Of a stretch of DNA of 64,000 nucleotides, positions 1 through 11,816 are shown one piece after another; within the stretch, counting starts at the first letter, position 1; each line of letters begins with the position of its first letter. The notes beneath the pieces were generated by a model, which did not search any database, had not been told where the DNA came from, and worked only from the letters and a program-made list of their open reading frames with translations. The stretch is from Heterobasidion occidentale (Eukaryota > Basidiomycota > Agaricomycetes > Russulales > Bondarzewiaceae): positions 2,232,001 through 2,296,000 of the forward strand of contig JBCAQO010000003.1 of assembly GCA_039111635.1 (NCBI GenBank), given 5' to 3'. The position numbers were made by a program, and so were the translations under genes.

Positions 1-194
1 AGGTTGTGGCTGCTGACCGGAGGGAGGTTGGAAAGGCGGTTGGGACATGTTGAGCATGTTCGGTGTGAGATGAGGCATTCCCTGAGGACGAATCATGTCT
101 GGGCGGACATTCATTGGAGGCTGAAGGGAAGAGGGATGGAACTGGAAGGGAGGAGGATGGGCCAGGATGTGACGATGATGGAATTTTGAGCATG
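1..194 (-). CDS. possible 5' part of a gene leaving the left edge
   Basis: Read on the minus strand, this stretch is open and rich in Pro, Gln, Ser and Met. One frame contains the run NVRPDMIRPQGMPH followed by repeated PP and QQ pairs, as in a disordered region of a nuclear or RNA-binding protein. An ATG lies at 194 in a neighbouring frame, and possible 3' splice sites (ttccag, cttcag) could join the frames. No domain is visible and I do not recognise the product. The region could equally be non-coding GC-rich DNA upstream of IMP3. Confidence 0.3.
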
Positions 195-482
195 CAGTCG
201 GGGATCCGACGAGGGCGACTGCGAAGAACGCGGATGAGGGCGGTGTGAGATGGCGGCGACAACGGCGACGACGACGAGGGTGGGATGGAGCGGGGGTGAG
301 TGGGAGGGAGAGACGAGGGGCGGTGCTGGGGCTGTCGAGAACGAGGCGGGCTCCAACGCTCTTCGATGGTCCACAAACTCACACGCCCTCCCAAGTTATT
401 ACCTAACAATCCCGTCACACACGTCACACATCCCGCCGCCTCTCTCCCGTCCGCGTCTGCTCTCCCCCGCAGCCCCCGCCCC

Positions 483-1397
483 ATGGTTCGTCAGCTCAAG
501 CACCACGAGCAGAAGCTCCTCAAGAAGGTCGACTTCCTCAACGTACGTCCCTTTTTTTCCGCTCGTTTTTACCCCAGTGCTCACCGAATCCCTCAGTGGA
601 AGCAAGATGCCAACGTCCGTGAAATCAAAGTCATGCGCAGGTACCACATCCAGGACCGGGAAGACTACCACAGGTGTGTCCGTCCCCGCCACGCCCCCAC
701 GCGTCCGCTCGCTCACCCCCTCTGACTCCAGATACAACAAGCTCTGCGGCTCGCTGAGGTCCCTCGCCCACCGCATCTCGCTGCTGCCCGCACAAGACCC
801 GTTTCGGGCCCGCATGGAGGGCCAAATCCTCTCCAAGCTCTTCGACATGGGTGTCCTCAACTCCCAGGCGAAGCTCAGCGACGTCGACAACAAGCTCACC
901 GTCGCCGCCTTCTGTCGCCGCCGTCTCGCCGTCATCATGGTGATGGCCAAGATGGCCGAGACGGTCAGTGCGGTGCGCGATCATCTCCGCTTCTCCTTCC
1001 CAGTGCTTCTAGCTCACGCTCTCTCTCCGATGTATGCTGTGCTTTTGTTCTTCTTGTCTCGCCTCGTCTTTTTCTTTCTTTCTTTTCTTGCTCACCTTCG
1101 CAGGCTGTCAAGTTTGTCGAGCAGGGTCACGTCCGCGTCGGACCAGACACGGTCACCGACCCTGCTTATCTCGTCACCCGGTACGTCAACCTCAGAACGT
1201 GTGAGCTTCTTTGCGTACTGATTCTGCTATCGATCGCTCGCTAGGCACATGGAGGACTTTGTGACGTGGGTCGACACATCGAAGCTCAAGCGGACGGTCA
1301 TGACATACAATGACGAAGTGGGCCCTCTCTACTGCGCGACCTGTCGACATTGGCTGAACGAATATCTTTGTAGCTCGACGATTTTGATCTTCTATGA
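483..1397 (+). CDS. IMP3: U3 snoRNP protein IMP3 (S4-domain)
   Basis: IMP3 binds U3 snoRNA and helps it pair with pre-rRNA during 18S processing in the nucleolus (family knowledge). Six exons are read: 483-542, 597-673, 732-963, 1104-1180, 1245-1317 and 1374-1397. They join in phase to 180 residues, against about 183 in yeast. The start [20 protein letters not shown] is the family N-terminus. It is followed by [17 protein letters not shown] and an S4-type RNA-binding part ([16 protein letters not shown]...[16 protein letters not shown]). The last exon has only 24 nt and encodes the conserved ending LDDFDLL, which fixes the intron 1318-1373. All introns are GT-AG. The gene looks intact. Confidence 0.95.
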
Positions 1398-1826
1398 GCC
1401 AAGTCGTGATAGACCTCGTGTTGCGTCCAGGCGCTGTTTAGCGGGCCCGGGATCAGCGTATATGTTGACTTGTGAAGATCTGCGCCGAGCGCACGACTGC
1501 ACGCTTGACGCGCAGGCCTCGAAAAGTACTTTTATACCATGTTGTAGCCATAGCTGTAATAGTGTATGTTTTTTCTGCAACGCCAGGGTATTTTGTCGCT
1601 TCGCGATGCGGCGAGCGGGGTCGTCATGCACGTGCAAACAGATGTTTCCCCGAACTGGCAAGCGGTTGCTTGTTCTCCTCATCGCCACACTCGCCGCGTC
1701 CTCAGCCCGCCCAGCGGCACGACTGCCTTTCCCCCTTCCTCGACACCCTCCTTGTTTCCCGTCCCAGTTCTCGCTTTTTGTTTCGTTATCTTTCTCTTTC
1801 TCCCTATTGTGTGTTTCGTATAGATC
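1398..1826. other. intergenic, IMP3 to kinesin
   Basis: This is 429 bp between two genes in the same orientation. It must hold the IMP3 3' end and the kinesin promoter and 5' UTR. The last 150 bp are pyrimidine-rich on the plus strand, common in fungal promoters. I see no gene and no clear TATA box. Confidence 0.6.
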
Positions 1827-4800
1827 ATGGCCGAACACGGCGACGGGAACATCAAGGTCGTCGTCCGATGTCGCCCTCTCAACTCCCGCGGTTCGTCTTT
1901 TCTACATTCCGTCCTCCTCGTATAAATCCCAACCTCCGTGCCATATTCTTGCTCCTCCCTCATACCCCGCCCCGCACACAAACCCGCCGCACGCCTCGTC
2001 TGCCGCTCGCCATGCATGTACCTATGATCGCGCGGCGCAGAGCTCGCACGCGGCGCACGGCCTCTCATCCGCATGCAGGGAAACCAGACATTCCTCGATC
2101 CCCCCGAGGCCGGCTCGCAGCAGGAAAAGGCGTCCTCGGGCCGCGCGACGGAGCGCAAGACGATGGCGTTCAGCTTCGACAAGAGCTACTGGTCCGCGGG
2201 CCCGCGTGATGAGCCCGGGTACTGCTCACAGCAGACGCTGTTCGACGATCTCGGCAAGGAGCTGCTCGACCACGGCTTTGCGGGGTTCAATGCGTGTATT
2301 TTGGCTTGTGAGTGATTCGTTCGGTGATGTGAGCGCGGGCGCTAGTCGTTCGCTCGCGCCCGCCTTCAATAAATTGACCTTTTTTCTTGGCTGCGTGAAG
2401 ATGGGCAAACTGGTACGCCTCGTACAGTGTTTGGATTTGAGAATGCGCTGATGCCGCTGACCGCTGCTAGGATCTGGAAAGTCGTACAGGTGCGTGGAAT
2501 CACAAGATTCTCGGTTTCTATTCTCTGCGTACTTAAGTCCCCTCCGACCTCGCGTGCCGTTCACAGTATGATGGGATGTTAGTCGCTCAGTCACATTTCT
2601 CCGCATCGGATATAGGATATTGACCCACGGCGCGCATATACAGACGGCCTTGACAAAGGCATCATTCCGCAAACATGCTCCGAGCTTTTCGTGCGCGTCG
2701 ATGACAAGAAGGCGAAAGACCCGCTTTTGAGCTTCACTGTAGAGGTATCGTACATCGAGGTCAGACGGTTTCTCCTAACCTTCCCCGTTTCCTTCTCCCT
2801 CTGCTGCGCTCCATCCCACCGTCACCTTCACCGTCATCCCCTACTCACTACTTGGTTACTTATTGCACACCGCGCTTGTCGCGGCGCAAACAGATATATA
2901 ATGAGAAGGTGCGCGATCTGCTGAACCCGAAGAACACGGGGAACCTCCGTGTGCGCGAGCACCCAAGCCTTGGGCCGTACGTCGAAGACTTGTCAAAGCT
3001 CGCGGTGAACAGTTATGAGGAGATGATGACGCTCATGGACGAGGGGAATAAAGCTAGAACGGTCGCGGCGACCAACATGAACGAAACGTACGAGCCTTCT
3101 CCCCTTTCGGTTCCCACAGACTCGCCCTCGCCCATCCAAAGCCCTCGAACACTAACTGCCCAGCTGGCTGGCTGACCGACCAACTCGCTGACCCGCAATT
3201 GATACACCCAGCTCCTCGCGTTCTCATGCCGTCTTCACCCTCATTCTCACCATGAAGCGCCACGACGTCGACACTAACCTCGACACCGAGAAAGTGTCAC
3301 GCATCAGGTGCGTGCGCGCCTCCCCCCTCCCCTCTTCTTTAATTTCGGCGCTCACGGCGACAGTGCAGCTTGGTCGATCTCGCCGGTTCGGAACGCGCCA
3401 ACTCGACGGGCGCAACGGGCGCGCGACTCAAGGAGGGAGCGAACATCAACAAGTCGCTTACGACGCTCGGAAAAGTCATCGCCGCGCTGGCGATCGCGTC
3501 GAACAATGACGGGAAGAAGGGGAAGAAGAAGGGGGACGACTTCGTGCCGTACCGGGACTCGGTGCGCATATATCCCATCGTTCCCACATTAGCGCTGCTA
3601 TCTCACCCTCTTTTGCTCCTGCTCCCACGTTGTATTTGATGTTCACCGTTCGCTCGCTTGGTCTTGGTAGGTGTTGACATGGCTGTTGAAAGATTCGCTA
3701 GGAGGAAACTCGAAGACGGCCATGATCGCTGCGATCTCGCCGGCGGACTACGAGGAGACGCTGTCGACTCTGCGGTACGCCGACCAGGCGAAGAAGATCA
3801 AGAACAAGGCCGTTGTCAACGAGGACCCGAACGCGAAGCTCGTCCGCGAGCTGAAGGAGGAGCTGGAGATGCTCCGAGGTACGCATTGTCTCCTCCCTCT
3901 TTCCTCCCCTTTATCCATTTTCTCTAATATGCCATGATCTGACTCTCGCTTCCTTGCGCGCCTGCAGCGCGCGTCGCTGGCTCGACGAGCGAAGCGGTCT
4001 ACGATCCCAAGATCCCGCCGGAGAAACAGAAGGTGACATACCAGGCGAAAGATGGGACGATCAAGACGGTCACCAAGGCCGAGCTGCAGGACCAGCTCGA
4101 GACGAGCGAGAAGCTGATGCAGGGCCTGAACGAGACATGGGAGGAGAAGCTGCAGCGCACGCAGGAGGTGCAGAAGGAGCGCGAGAAGGCGCTCGAGGAG
4201 CTCGGCATCACCGTCGAGAAGAACAACGTCGGCGTGCACACGCCCAAAAAGGTGCGTTCTCGAGAACGCTTCGGCCGTGGGCGCTGCCTGTGTCGAGAGG
4301 AGACCGATGTTCTGACGCCTGTCGCTGTAGATGCCGCATTTAGTGAACCTGGTATGTTCCGTCTTTTCCTGAAAAAAGCTGTATGTGCATTGAACCGGAT
4401 CTTTGTCGTGGTTAGAACGAAGGTATATCTCAACTTTACTTGATGTTCTTGAGGGCTCTTTTTCATCGTTTTTCTAGATCCCCTCATGAGCGAGTGCTTG
4501 ATCTACCAGCTGAAGCCGGGGCGCACAGCCGTATGTGATTTCCTTCCATCTGCTTGGGGAGATGGTATTTGAGGACGGACTATCTCACGTAGGTCGGACG
4601 CATGGAAAGCGAAAAGCCGGTGCATATCCGCCTTAGTGGCGACAACATCCTAGAGGAGCATTGTTACTTCGAGAACACAGACGGGAAGGTGATGCTGCAT
4701 TCAATAGGCGACGGCGTCACGGTGCGTCCGACACAGATACCTCCTCAGTTCCGAGTCTAATTTTGTTCAAACAGTTTCTAAATGGAAAACAAATAGCAGC

Positions 4801-7800
4801 TGGACAGGTATGACCTTTCCCACTCACCGTGCGACATGGCGTTCTTATCCCGGTATCTAGCCCTACAAACTGCGTTCCGGCTTCCGTATCATCATCGGTT
4901 TGTGGCGTATGTCCGACGTTTGTCCAACACTGACGTCGGCGCCACGCTTTTAGGGGAGCACCATGTTTTCCGATTCAATAACCCCGAAGAGGTGCGCAAG
5001 CAGCGGGATCGGGCGACCATGAAGTCGAGTCTACAGACAAGCACGACAGCTTCCGACCTCGAGGGCCCTGGTGAGAACGGGACTCGGCCCCATTCGCCGA
5101 CCGCGTCCTCCGCCGATATGGCCGACGTGGACTGGACGTTTGCAAAGCGCGAAGCGGCATTGGCGCGTCTAGGGCTCGACCCCGCGCTTGACAGTCTTCC
5201 GGACGAGGACTTGAACAAGCTGTTTGAGAAAATCACCATCGTGAAGACGATGCGCGACCACAACTCGAAGCCGCGGCCTGAGAGCAGCCTGAGCCAGGCC
5301 GATGATATCTGGAGCGAGTCCGGCCGGCCGTTCTCGAGCGATGCTCTCACCGATGACACTAGCGTGGACGCGCTGCCGAGCCAGGGTAGCCCTGACGTCG
5401 ACGGGTTGAAAGACGTGCAGAACCAGCTTGAGACGCAGAGGCAAGAGTTTGAGTCTCGGCTGCAGGCAATCTCAGAGTCGACCGAGGCGGAGGACCTCAA
5501 GGAGGAGAAGGATCACATGCAGCACCAGCTGAAGCTCGTGCATATGCACATGAAACGGCTGTTGGATGCACGGGCGCGAGGTGAGGCAGACTCCGAAATG
5601 GAGGCATTCGAGCCGGTCATCTATTCGGCGAAGCAATTGCGGCTTATTCGGAACGTGTTGGACAAGTGGAGGGCTCACCGGTCCTTTTCCATGGCCGAAA
5701 TTGTGTTGTCGAATGCTGTTCTGATGAAGGAGGCTAACGTGATCAGGTGAGATTGGTTCATTGATGGAGGTTGTCCCATGTTCATGATCTGCGCAGCAAG
5801 GAGCTCAAGAAGGACGTGTCATATAACTTCACGGTTGCATCGGGGGGATCTCTGGCAGCACCGGCATCGTCCGTCAACACCATCGCAGGACTGGACGAAT
5901 TCGGTGATGTCGCCGACCCCGTTCTCTCGTCTGCGACTCAGCCGTCGGTGGCCGTCAAGGTCCTGGACAAACGGCATAATGCCATCTACGTCTGGTCATT
6001 GGATCGTCTGCATCAGCAGGTCCAGCGAATGCGTAATCTCACGACGTTCATCGACCGCCCTTCATACTCGCAGCATTTCTCCTCCGAGGAGCCCTTCTAC
6101 AATTCGCCTCCGCCAGAATATTCCTTCATTGGGAATGCTCTGATCTCCCTCGCACCTCTCTCGCGCCGGCTCTCGTCGACGTCGACCGTTCCCATATTCT
6201 GCCGTTACACTGCTGAAGCCATCGGGTCGTGTAGAGTGGACATCAAACTTGTCAACGTCGTCTTGCCTTCAAAGCATAATGGTTCCTCATCCGCCTCCAC
6301 TCGCTCCTCGTCACCCGTGCCAGGTACATTGCCCCCTGGCAGTAAAGTCAGCTTTTTCTTGACTATCGACTCCGTCAAGGGCCTTTCGCCACATGATTTC
6401 TCTGCCGTGCATCTCCAGGTCCGCCTGTCATCGTTTGTGGGATCGAGCCTGAAGTCCGAGGAGATCTTCCATTCCAATTCAGTCGATCTAAACTCGTCCT
6501 CTCCGTCCTCTCTCAAGTTCCGGCGCAGCTTTTCAATTGTAGTGACCTCTAAGGTTCTAACCTACATGAGACAGGAGTACGCGCCCGTCGAGTTCTTCGC
6601 CTCTTTACGCCCGCAGTATCTGGAGCGAATGGAGCGGTGGGACGAGATGCGCGAACAGAAGGCGTACTTCCCCACGAGGTCTAACACTCCGGCGTCCGAC
6701 ACGAGATCCAGCAGTTCACAGCCTATGCGCCGTTCGGAAACGGACTTCGTTATGGAGCAGTCGCATGACGTGGTGGCATGGCTGCAGATTCGCGAGCTGG
6801 GACCTGATGGGCAATACGTTCCGGTCCCAGTCATCTCGCAAGGGAACCTAGACCCTGGCGCCTTCAACCTGCACCAAGGCCTGCAGCGGCGCCTGGTTCT
6901 GACGCTTACATCTAATTCCGGCCGCCAACTTCCGTGGACAGAGATGGTTCGGATACGAGTAGGGAACGTCCGTCTTCTAGACACAAAGGGCCGACTACAC
7001 GAGTCCTCATCGAAGCCACTAGTGACTCTCCCGTTACTGCAAGATCAGACCACCGAATTCAAACCTGACGGCTCAGGCTTCTTATCTGCCGAGGCCCTAT
7101 GGGATTCTAGCGTGCACGACTCGCTGTTGCTCAATCGAGTGACGCCGGCGTCTCAGCGCGTCCTATTGCAGGTCACCTGGTCAGTTGCCGTAGAAAGCTG
7201 CAGCGATCCTGTGCAATTTTCGATGGACATGGCTGTGACGATGCAGACGCGAGACGCGCGACCTCCGTCCAAAATCTACGCCATGCTAAGCTCTATGCGG
7301 ATCTTATCGAAGACCAGCAATGTGTTTCATGTCCGTCTTTCACCGCCGCTGACTCGGTCGCCAAAAGACCTCTGGCGCTTAGACACGTCGGAGAAATATG
7401 TGCGAGGCGAGGAAGCGTTGGGCAGCTGGAAGCCGAGGGGACTGTCGATTGTCAAAGATTATTCGAGGCTTGTGACTATGGAGCGCCGAGCGGCAGATGT
7501 TCAAGCCATCCGAGTAATCTTATCCAGTTCTGCTCACGGCGCCCAGATAACGCAATCCGGATCAGCTGCCATCTGGGGCTCAGAAGATCTGGTGCAGAAA
7601 TCTCTGGACCTGTGGCAAAAGCGGTTGGGACATCAAGGCGATGTAGTTTCCATCTCTGTCTTGGGCATCTTTGTCCTGTATTGACTGTTGTTCTACAGAT
7701 TGTACTGAGCCAAGAACCCGCTGACGCGAATGAACCGCGTGGGCCGGCTTCGAGGGCTGCTAGTGACTCAATGGAGCCTTTACAGCTCGTCTCTAGCACC

Positions 7801-8292
7801 AAGCTCATGCCTCGGAGGTGAGTAATCTGAAACCATCTATCAACAAGGAGAACTCATCAGTCCGCACTCGCAGTGACGTTCCAACCAAAAAGGGACATCT
7901 CATGATTATGGTAGATGCAAATGAAGATATCTGGGAGAGGCGATGGTTTGTTCTGCGAAGGTGCGTCACGGTGTCGGGGGAAAGCCGACCTTCTGACGCT
8001 CGTCCTCAATAGACCATATCTGCATGTCTACATGCATTCAAACGAGCTGGAGGAAGTCAGCGTCATCAGCCTCGATGGCGTGAACGTGGAAAGTAACCAA
8101 GAGATGGAAGCACTCCTAGGGGTGAGCGGGCTCTTGCGCTCCTGCTATCTTCACAACTCACACGGTGTTCGACAGAAACGATTTGCCTTCACCCTATTTA
8201 CTTCGTCTAATTCGCACGCTCTCGCTGCGCCTAGTCTGAAAGAAATGCAATCATGGACATCTAAACTGGATCCTACACGGTTACCGTCTTGA
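1827..8292 (+). CDS. uncA: kinesin-3 motor, Unc104/KIF1A type
   Basis: This is a plus-end-directed microtubule motor that carries vesicles and early endosomes in hyphae (family knowledge). The start [20 protein letters not shown] is followed by exons with the P-loop GQTGSGKSYSMMG, switch I ([12 protein letters not shown]), switch II ([15 protein letters not shown]) and the neck motif [20 protein letters not shown]. Next come coiled coil, an FHA domain (about 4480-4990, [19 protein letters not shown]), a coiled-coil stretch at about 5420-5560, a long DUF3694-type region (5800-7650), and a C-terminal PH domain ([25 protein letters not shown], about 7880-8290). Total length is roughly 1,650 residues, normal for the family. 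There are about 18 short introns. The first, 1895-2040, restores the conserved RELARGA block. The junction at about 7650-7700 is the least certain. The frame is intact. Confidence 0.93.
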
Positions 8293-8678
8293 CATCACAT
8301 TCTCTTCTCAGGTTTCTTCGTTGCTGTGGTCATATATACCGTACTTCTACTGGAGATATTGTCAATTTGACATGACATTTATACCCTCGTATTCACTCAT
8401 TTATGTTGTTTAGATCTCATATCGCCTCATGTATGTCTGCAGACCAATCTAAGTACCAGTCATGACTTTACGACATATTATCATTCTTTTTCTTGGCGCC
8501 TCGTCGACTACAGATTGAACTAAATAATATAGGCGAGCGTGGTGATCTACCTGTACAAGGCGTCGAGGGCGTAGACAGGGCGTATAAAAAGTCGTGAACC
8601 GTAAGTGTAGTGTAAACGTCAGCACCGCAGCGAGAAGGATGGTGGAAATATTTTGCGTTTCAAACGACCGAGCAGATC
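8293..8678. other. convergent intergenic, kinesin / OLE1
   Basis: This is 386 AT-rich bases between two convergent genes. It should hold both 3' UTRs and poly(A) signals. No gene is seen. Confidence 0.6.
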
Positions 8679-10433
8679 CTATATCTGCGAGTCAGTTTTG
8701 GGAGTGGAAGACGTCGCGGCATTTATTTTTTTGGGAATTGGCTGGCTTATGATCTCTAGCCTACGCCAGGGTGGAATGGCGCTTTCGGAGATGTGCTCCT
8801 GGCCGCCAAGCAGTACGCCGACACGCATTCCCGACAGAAGCTATCACAAGGCGTGAGAAATGAAGTCGTTGTCTAGACTTCGGATACTCACATTGTGTGC
8901 CGCGTTGGAATGTTCGTACACGCCACCGAAAAAGGCGGACGTCGCATCCTTTCCTATCATCGGTTTCAGGATGTAGCGCCCTCCAGGATGATCGTCTAGG
9001 AAGTCGGTGACGTCGTGGATGAATCCGGACACGAGAGTGAGCGATTGGGATTTTGACTGCTCTTCGTCTTGACGAAGGACTGGTCAATCTCCGTATTCGA
9101 ACAATGTGGCAATCGTGACTCACAACTTTCCCAGCTGATTATCGGCAGCTCGGTCGGATCCACAGGCTTTCGGAGTCCGTCTTGTTCCATCTTCAGTCTT
9201 TTCAGTTCCATAGTCAACTTGCTCTTTCTGATTTCGCCGTCCGGGAAAACTCGGAGGTGGGAGGCGAGACCTAAGTAAGAGCACACCGCAATGAACCATT
9301 TCGTCGGGTCATACTGATACCACTTGATGGCATTTCGATAGTCCATCGGGAACTGGTGATGAAAATTGTGATACCCTTCTCCGAGAGTAACAAGAGCAGT
9401 GATAAAATGGTCCCTCGGGGATAGTTTGTCATCGAACGTCGTCTCCCCGAGCCAGTGCGCGATGGAATTGACACTAAAAACAGACTGTGATAGACGCATG
9501 GTCGATGAGAATCAGAGCCAAAACATGTGAACCACGAAAAGGGGAGCTGACATGATGCACGAAAGTTAATCTCAAGCAGCCTGCGTAAAAGAAGCCTCCA
9601 CGCCAATCGCTCCACAAGTAACCGGGGACGCATGTGGGGACGATCAGTCCGAAGAAGAACGCGATATAAAAATACCAGCGGTGTTGCCAAGTTACAACTC
9701 TGTTCCGTCTCAAGTCGCTTGTGTCTGCGGCGCCTGGTTTGACTCGAGGCCTGACCAACATCCAACCGATATGAGTGTGCCAGAGGCCAAGATGTGCACC
9801 GTATGGGTCAAGGTCGGTATCGGTGTAGCTGAGTGCAGCACGTCATCGTTTCCAGCAAAAGTCTCCAGTTATAACAAGTTAAATACCGACCGATGATGAG
9901 ATCTGTGGCCCCGCGCCCACCATTGGATTGAGCCTTGTATGGCTGCTCCGCCCGCAATTGCGAGAAAATACTCCAGGGGCCGCGAAGCATTATACGATCG
10001 ATGAGACCACAGGCGATGGTACCCTGCGAGAGGAATCTATAATTATCATTTCGATAAGAGGCTGGGAACTGACCAGCTGTGATTCCTGTGGACATGTTTG
10101 AACGACAATATGACAGGTTCCAAGAAAGAACATACCAATCATATTGAACAGGTACAAGAATACACAAAACAGCAGGGTCCGGGTGTCTAACTTGGTCGTG
10201 CAAGAACCGTAGAAGGCAAGAAGAGGGATTAGAGTGATGACCGCAAGATTGAACCAGAGGATCTGTTTGATCCGGCAGCAAATTGCCTCAAACGGGATCT
10301 GGAGAAGCAGAAAAACCTTCAGAGATCGGGCAGCCTGACGCAGGGAGAAGCAGACATGGCTCACCAACTGGGCTACTTCGCCTCGGAGGGACAATTGAGA
10401 CCGCGGAGATAACTTTGGCGACTTGGGCTGCAT
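8679..10433 (-). CDS. OLE1: delta-9 fatty acyl-CoA desaturase with C-terminal cytochrome b5 domain
   Basis: The enzyme puts the cis-delta-9 double bond into palmitoyl- and stearoyl-CoA in the ER membrane (family knowledge). All three histidine boxes are seen: HRLWSH (about 10,000), HRSHH (about 9,915) and HNFHH (about 9,360). Hydrophobic segments lie on both sides ([38 protein letters not shown]). The C-terminus carries the b5 heme motif [13 protein letters not shown] with a second His in EHSNAAHN. It then continues in [13 protein letters not shown] and reads to a TAG at 8679-8681. The start [14 protein letters not shown] is chosen because its exon splices in phase (intron about 10,310-10,370) to [12 protein letters not shown]. 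About eight GT-AG introns. It is head-to-head with the cyclopropane synthase. Confidence 0.93.
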
Positions 10434-11816
10434 CGTAGAGTGTCCAAGAGATCAAGGATAACGCGAAATTGTCGGAGGGAGAACGACGGAAGGGCAACAC
10501 AAAGGGGGAGCACGAACTCTGGTATAAATCACGAATACGCCTAACAGTTGCAAGAGCAGTCGAGGCTTGATTAGAGAGCTAGCCCCGCACGCCGACGTCC
10601 ATGACACACGTGCAGAAGCCTACCACCGGTTCCGGGGAGCGAAAGATAGCCAAGGATTACACTGCGAATGAAGCATCCGTCGGCTCGTATCCGTGTATGC
10701 TCAGGGCGACTGTGTGAGTACAGACTGGCGGGAATTGGAGATAGGATGTTATGGAGCTTCTTTCTCCGGGAGTATTTACTTTGATGCAATGCGGCTGTGG
10801 CCGTTACGCCATGGTGCTGGCCAGACATCAGTAGACTCTTCTGAAGAAATAAAAAACAGACACCATGAGTTCACGTTACCTGGTTTGCATTGCAGAATTA
10901 TTTGACCCTATCTGTTGACGGTATTCTACCCAGCCTTCCATAATGTTCTGTTGCCTCGAGGGGTCGTCAACCTCGTTTTAAGCGTTTCCAGAGCAGGCTG
11001 GCCGAGTCGCGAGCCTCTTTCGAGTACGAAAGAAGCGGGTAATCACGGAGGCACGTAATAACATCGCAAACTCGCAATCCAGGTCTCCGTCGGCGGATTT
11101 CAGGGTTTACGAGGCGGACGCTGCGTGCGAGAAATGCCAAATGCTTGTGCTCGACAAGAAAGGATGTGTCATGAGGCCAGTCCTCGAGCAAGTTGCCGCT
11201 CTGACAGCATTCGGGGCGACAAATTTCAACTCCGCGCCATGACCTTTGTTGGGGTCTGCAAGTCACACGAGGCTGTGTCATTGGACCCATAGCAATATCG
11301 CCCTTGCATTTCGCGAAATCGATTCCACGCATGCATCGCGCCCATTTTCCGAAAAACGCGCCTATTTGCCATGCTCTTTTGACTTTGAAATCTTCTGCGA
11401 CCTCTGCCAAGTGAAAGCGTCCTGAATGGATTGTTGGCCGAGTCTCGTCCTCAATGTACCTATTACTCGTCACAACTGGGTTGAAATAACAGCCTTTGAT
11501 TTTTCATGCGCCACGGAGGCGGGCTCAACTCATGGCATTCACAGGAAGATGACTTCCGTTGCCTTAGCCAGACTGGCACCGCTGAGAATAACTCTCCCTT
11601 CTATTTTGAATTTCTTTTGAGTCCCATGGCGTCGGAGGGCGTCGAGCTGTCGAGCCTTTTTTGAACCGATCGCATAATTCGGGATCCCTATCAACTCTGG
11701 GCCTTAGGACAGTCTTCGGCTTGGGAGTATGATACTTGGATTCCTATAAAACGACATCATGCACCGTACGTGGATGACCATCCGACAATAACCCATCGAT
11801 ACCATCCCATACTACG
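10434..11816. other. divergent upstream region, OLE1 / cyclopropane synthase
   Basis: This is 1,383 bp between two divergently transcribed lipid genes, so both promoters must be here. A minus-strand open frame of 168 codons (10967-11473) begins MTSNRYIEDE and ends LLWKRLKRG. I recognise no family in it and its length is within chance expectation. A TATA-like stretch (cctataaaac) lies at about 11,743, some 70 bp before the synthase ATG. Confidence 0.5.

Noticed and set aside
10967..11473. 168-codon minus-strand open frame upstream of OLE1
   Set aside because: No recognisable domain or splice partners, and frames of this length are expected by chance a few times in 64 kb.
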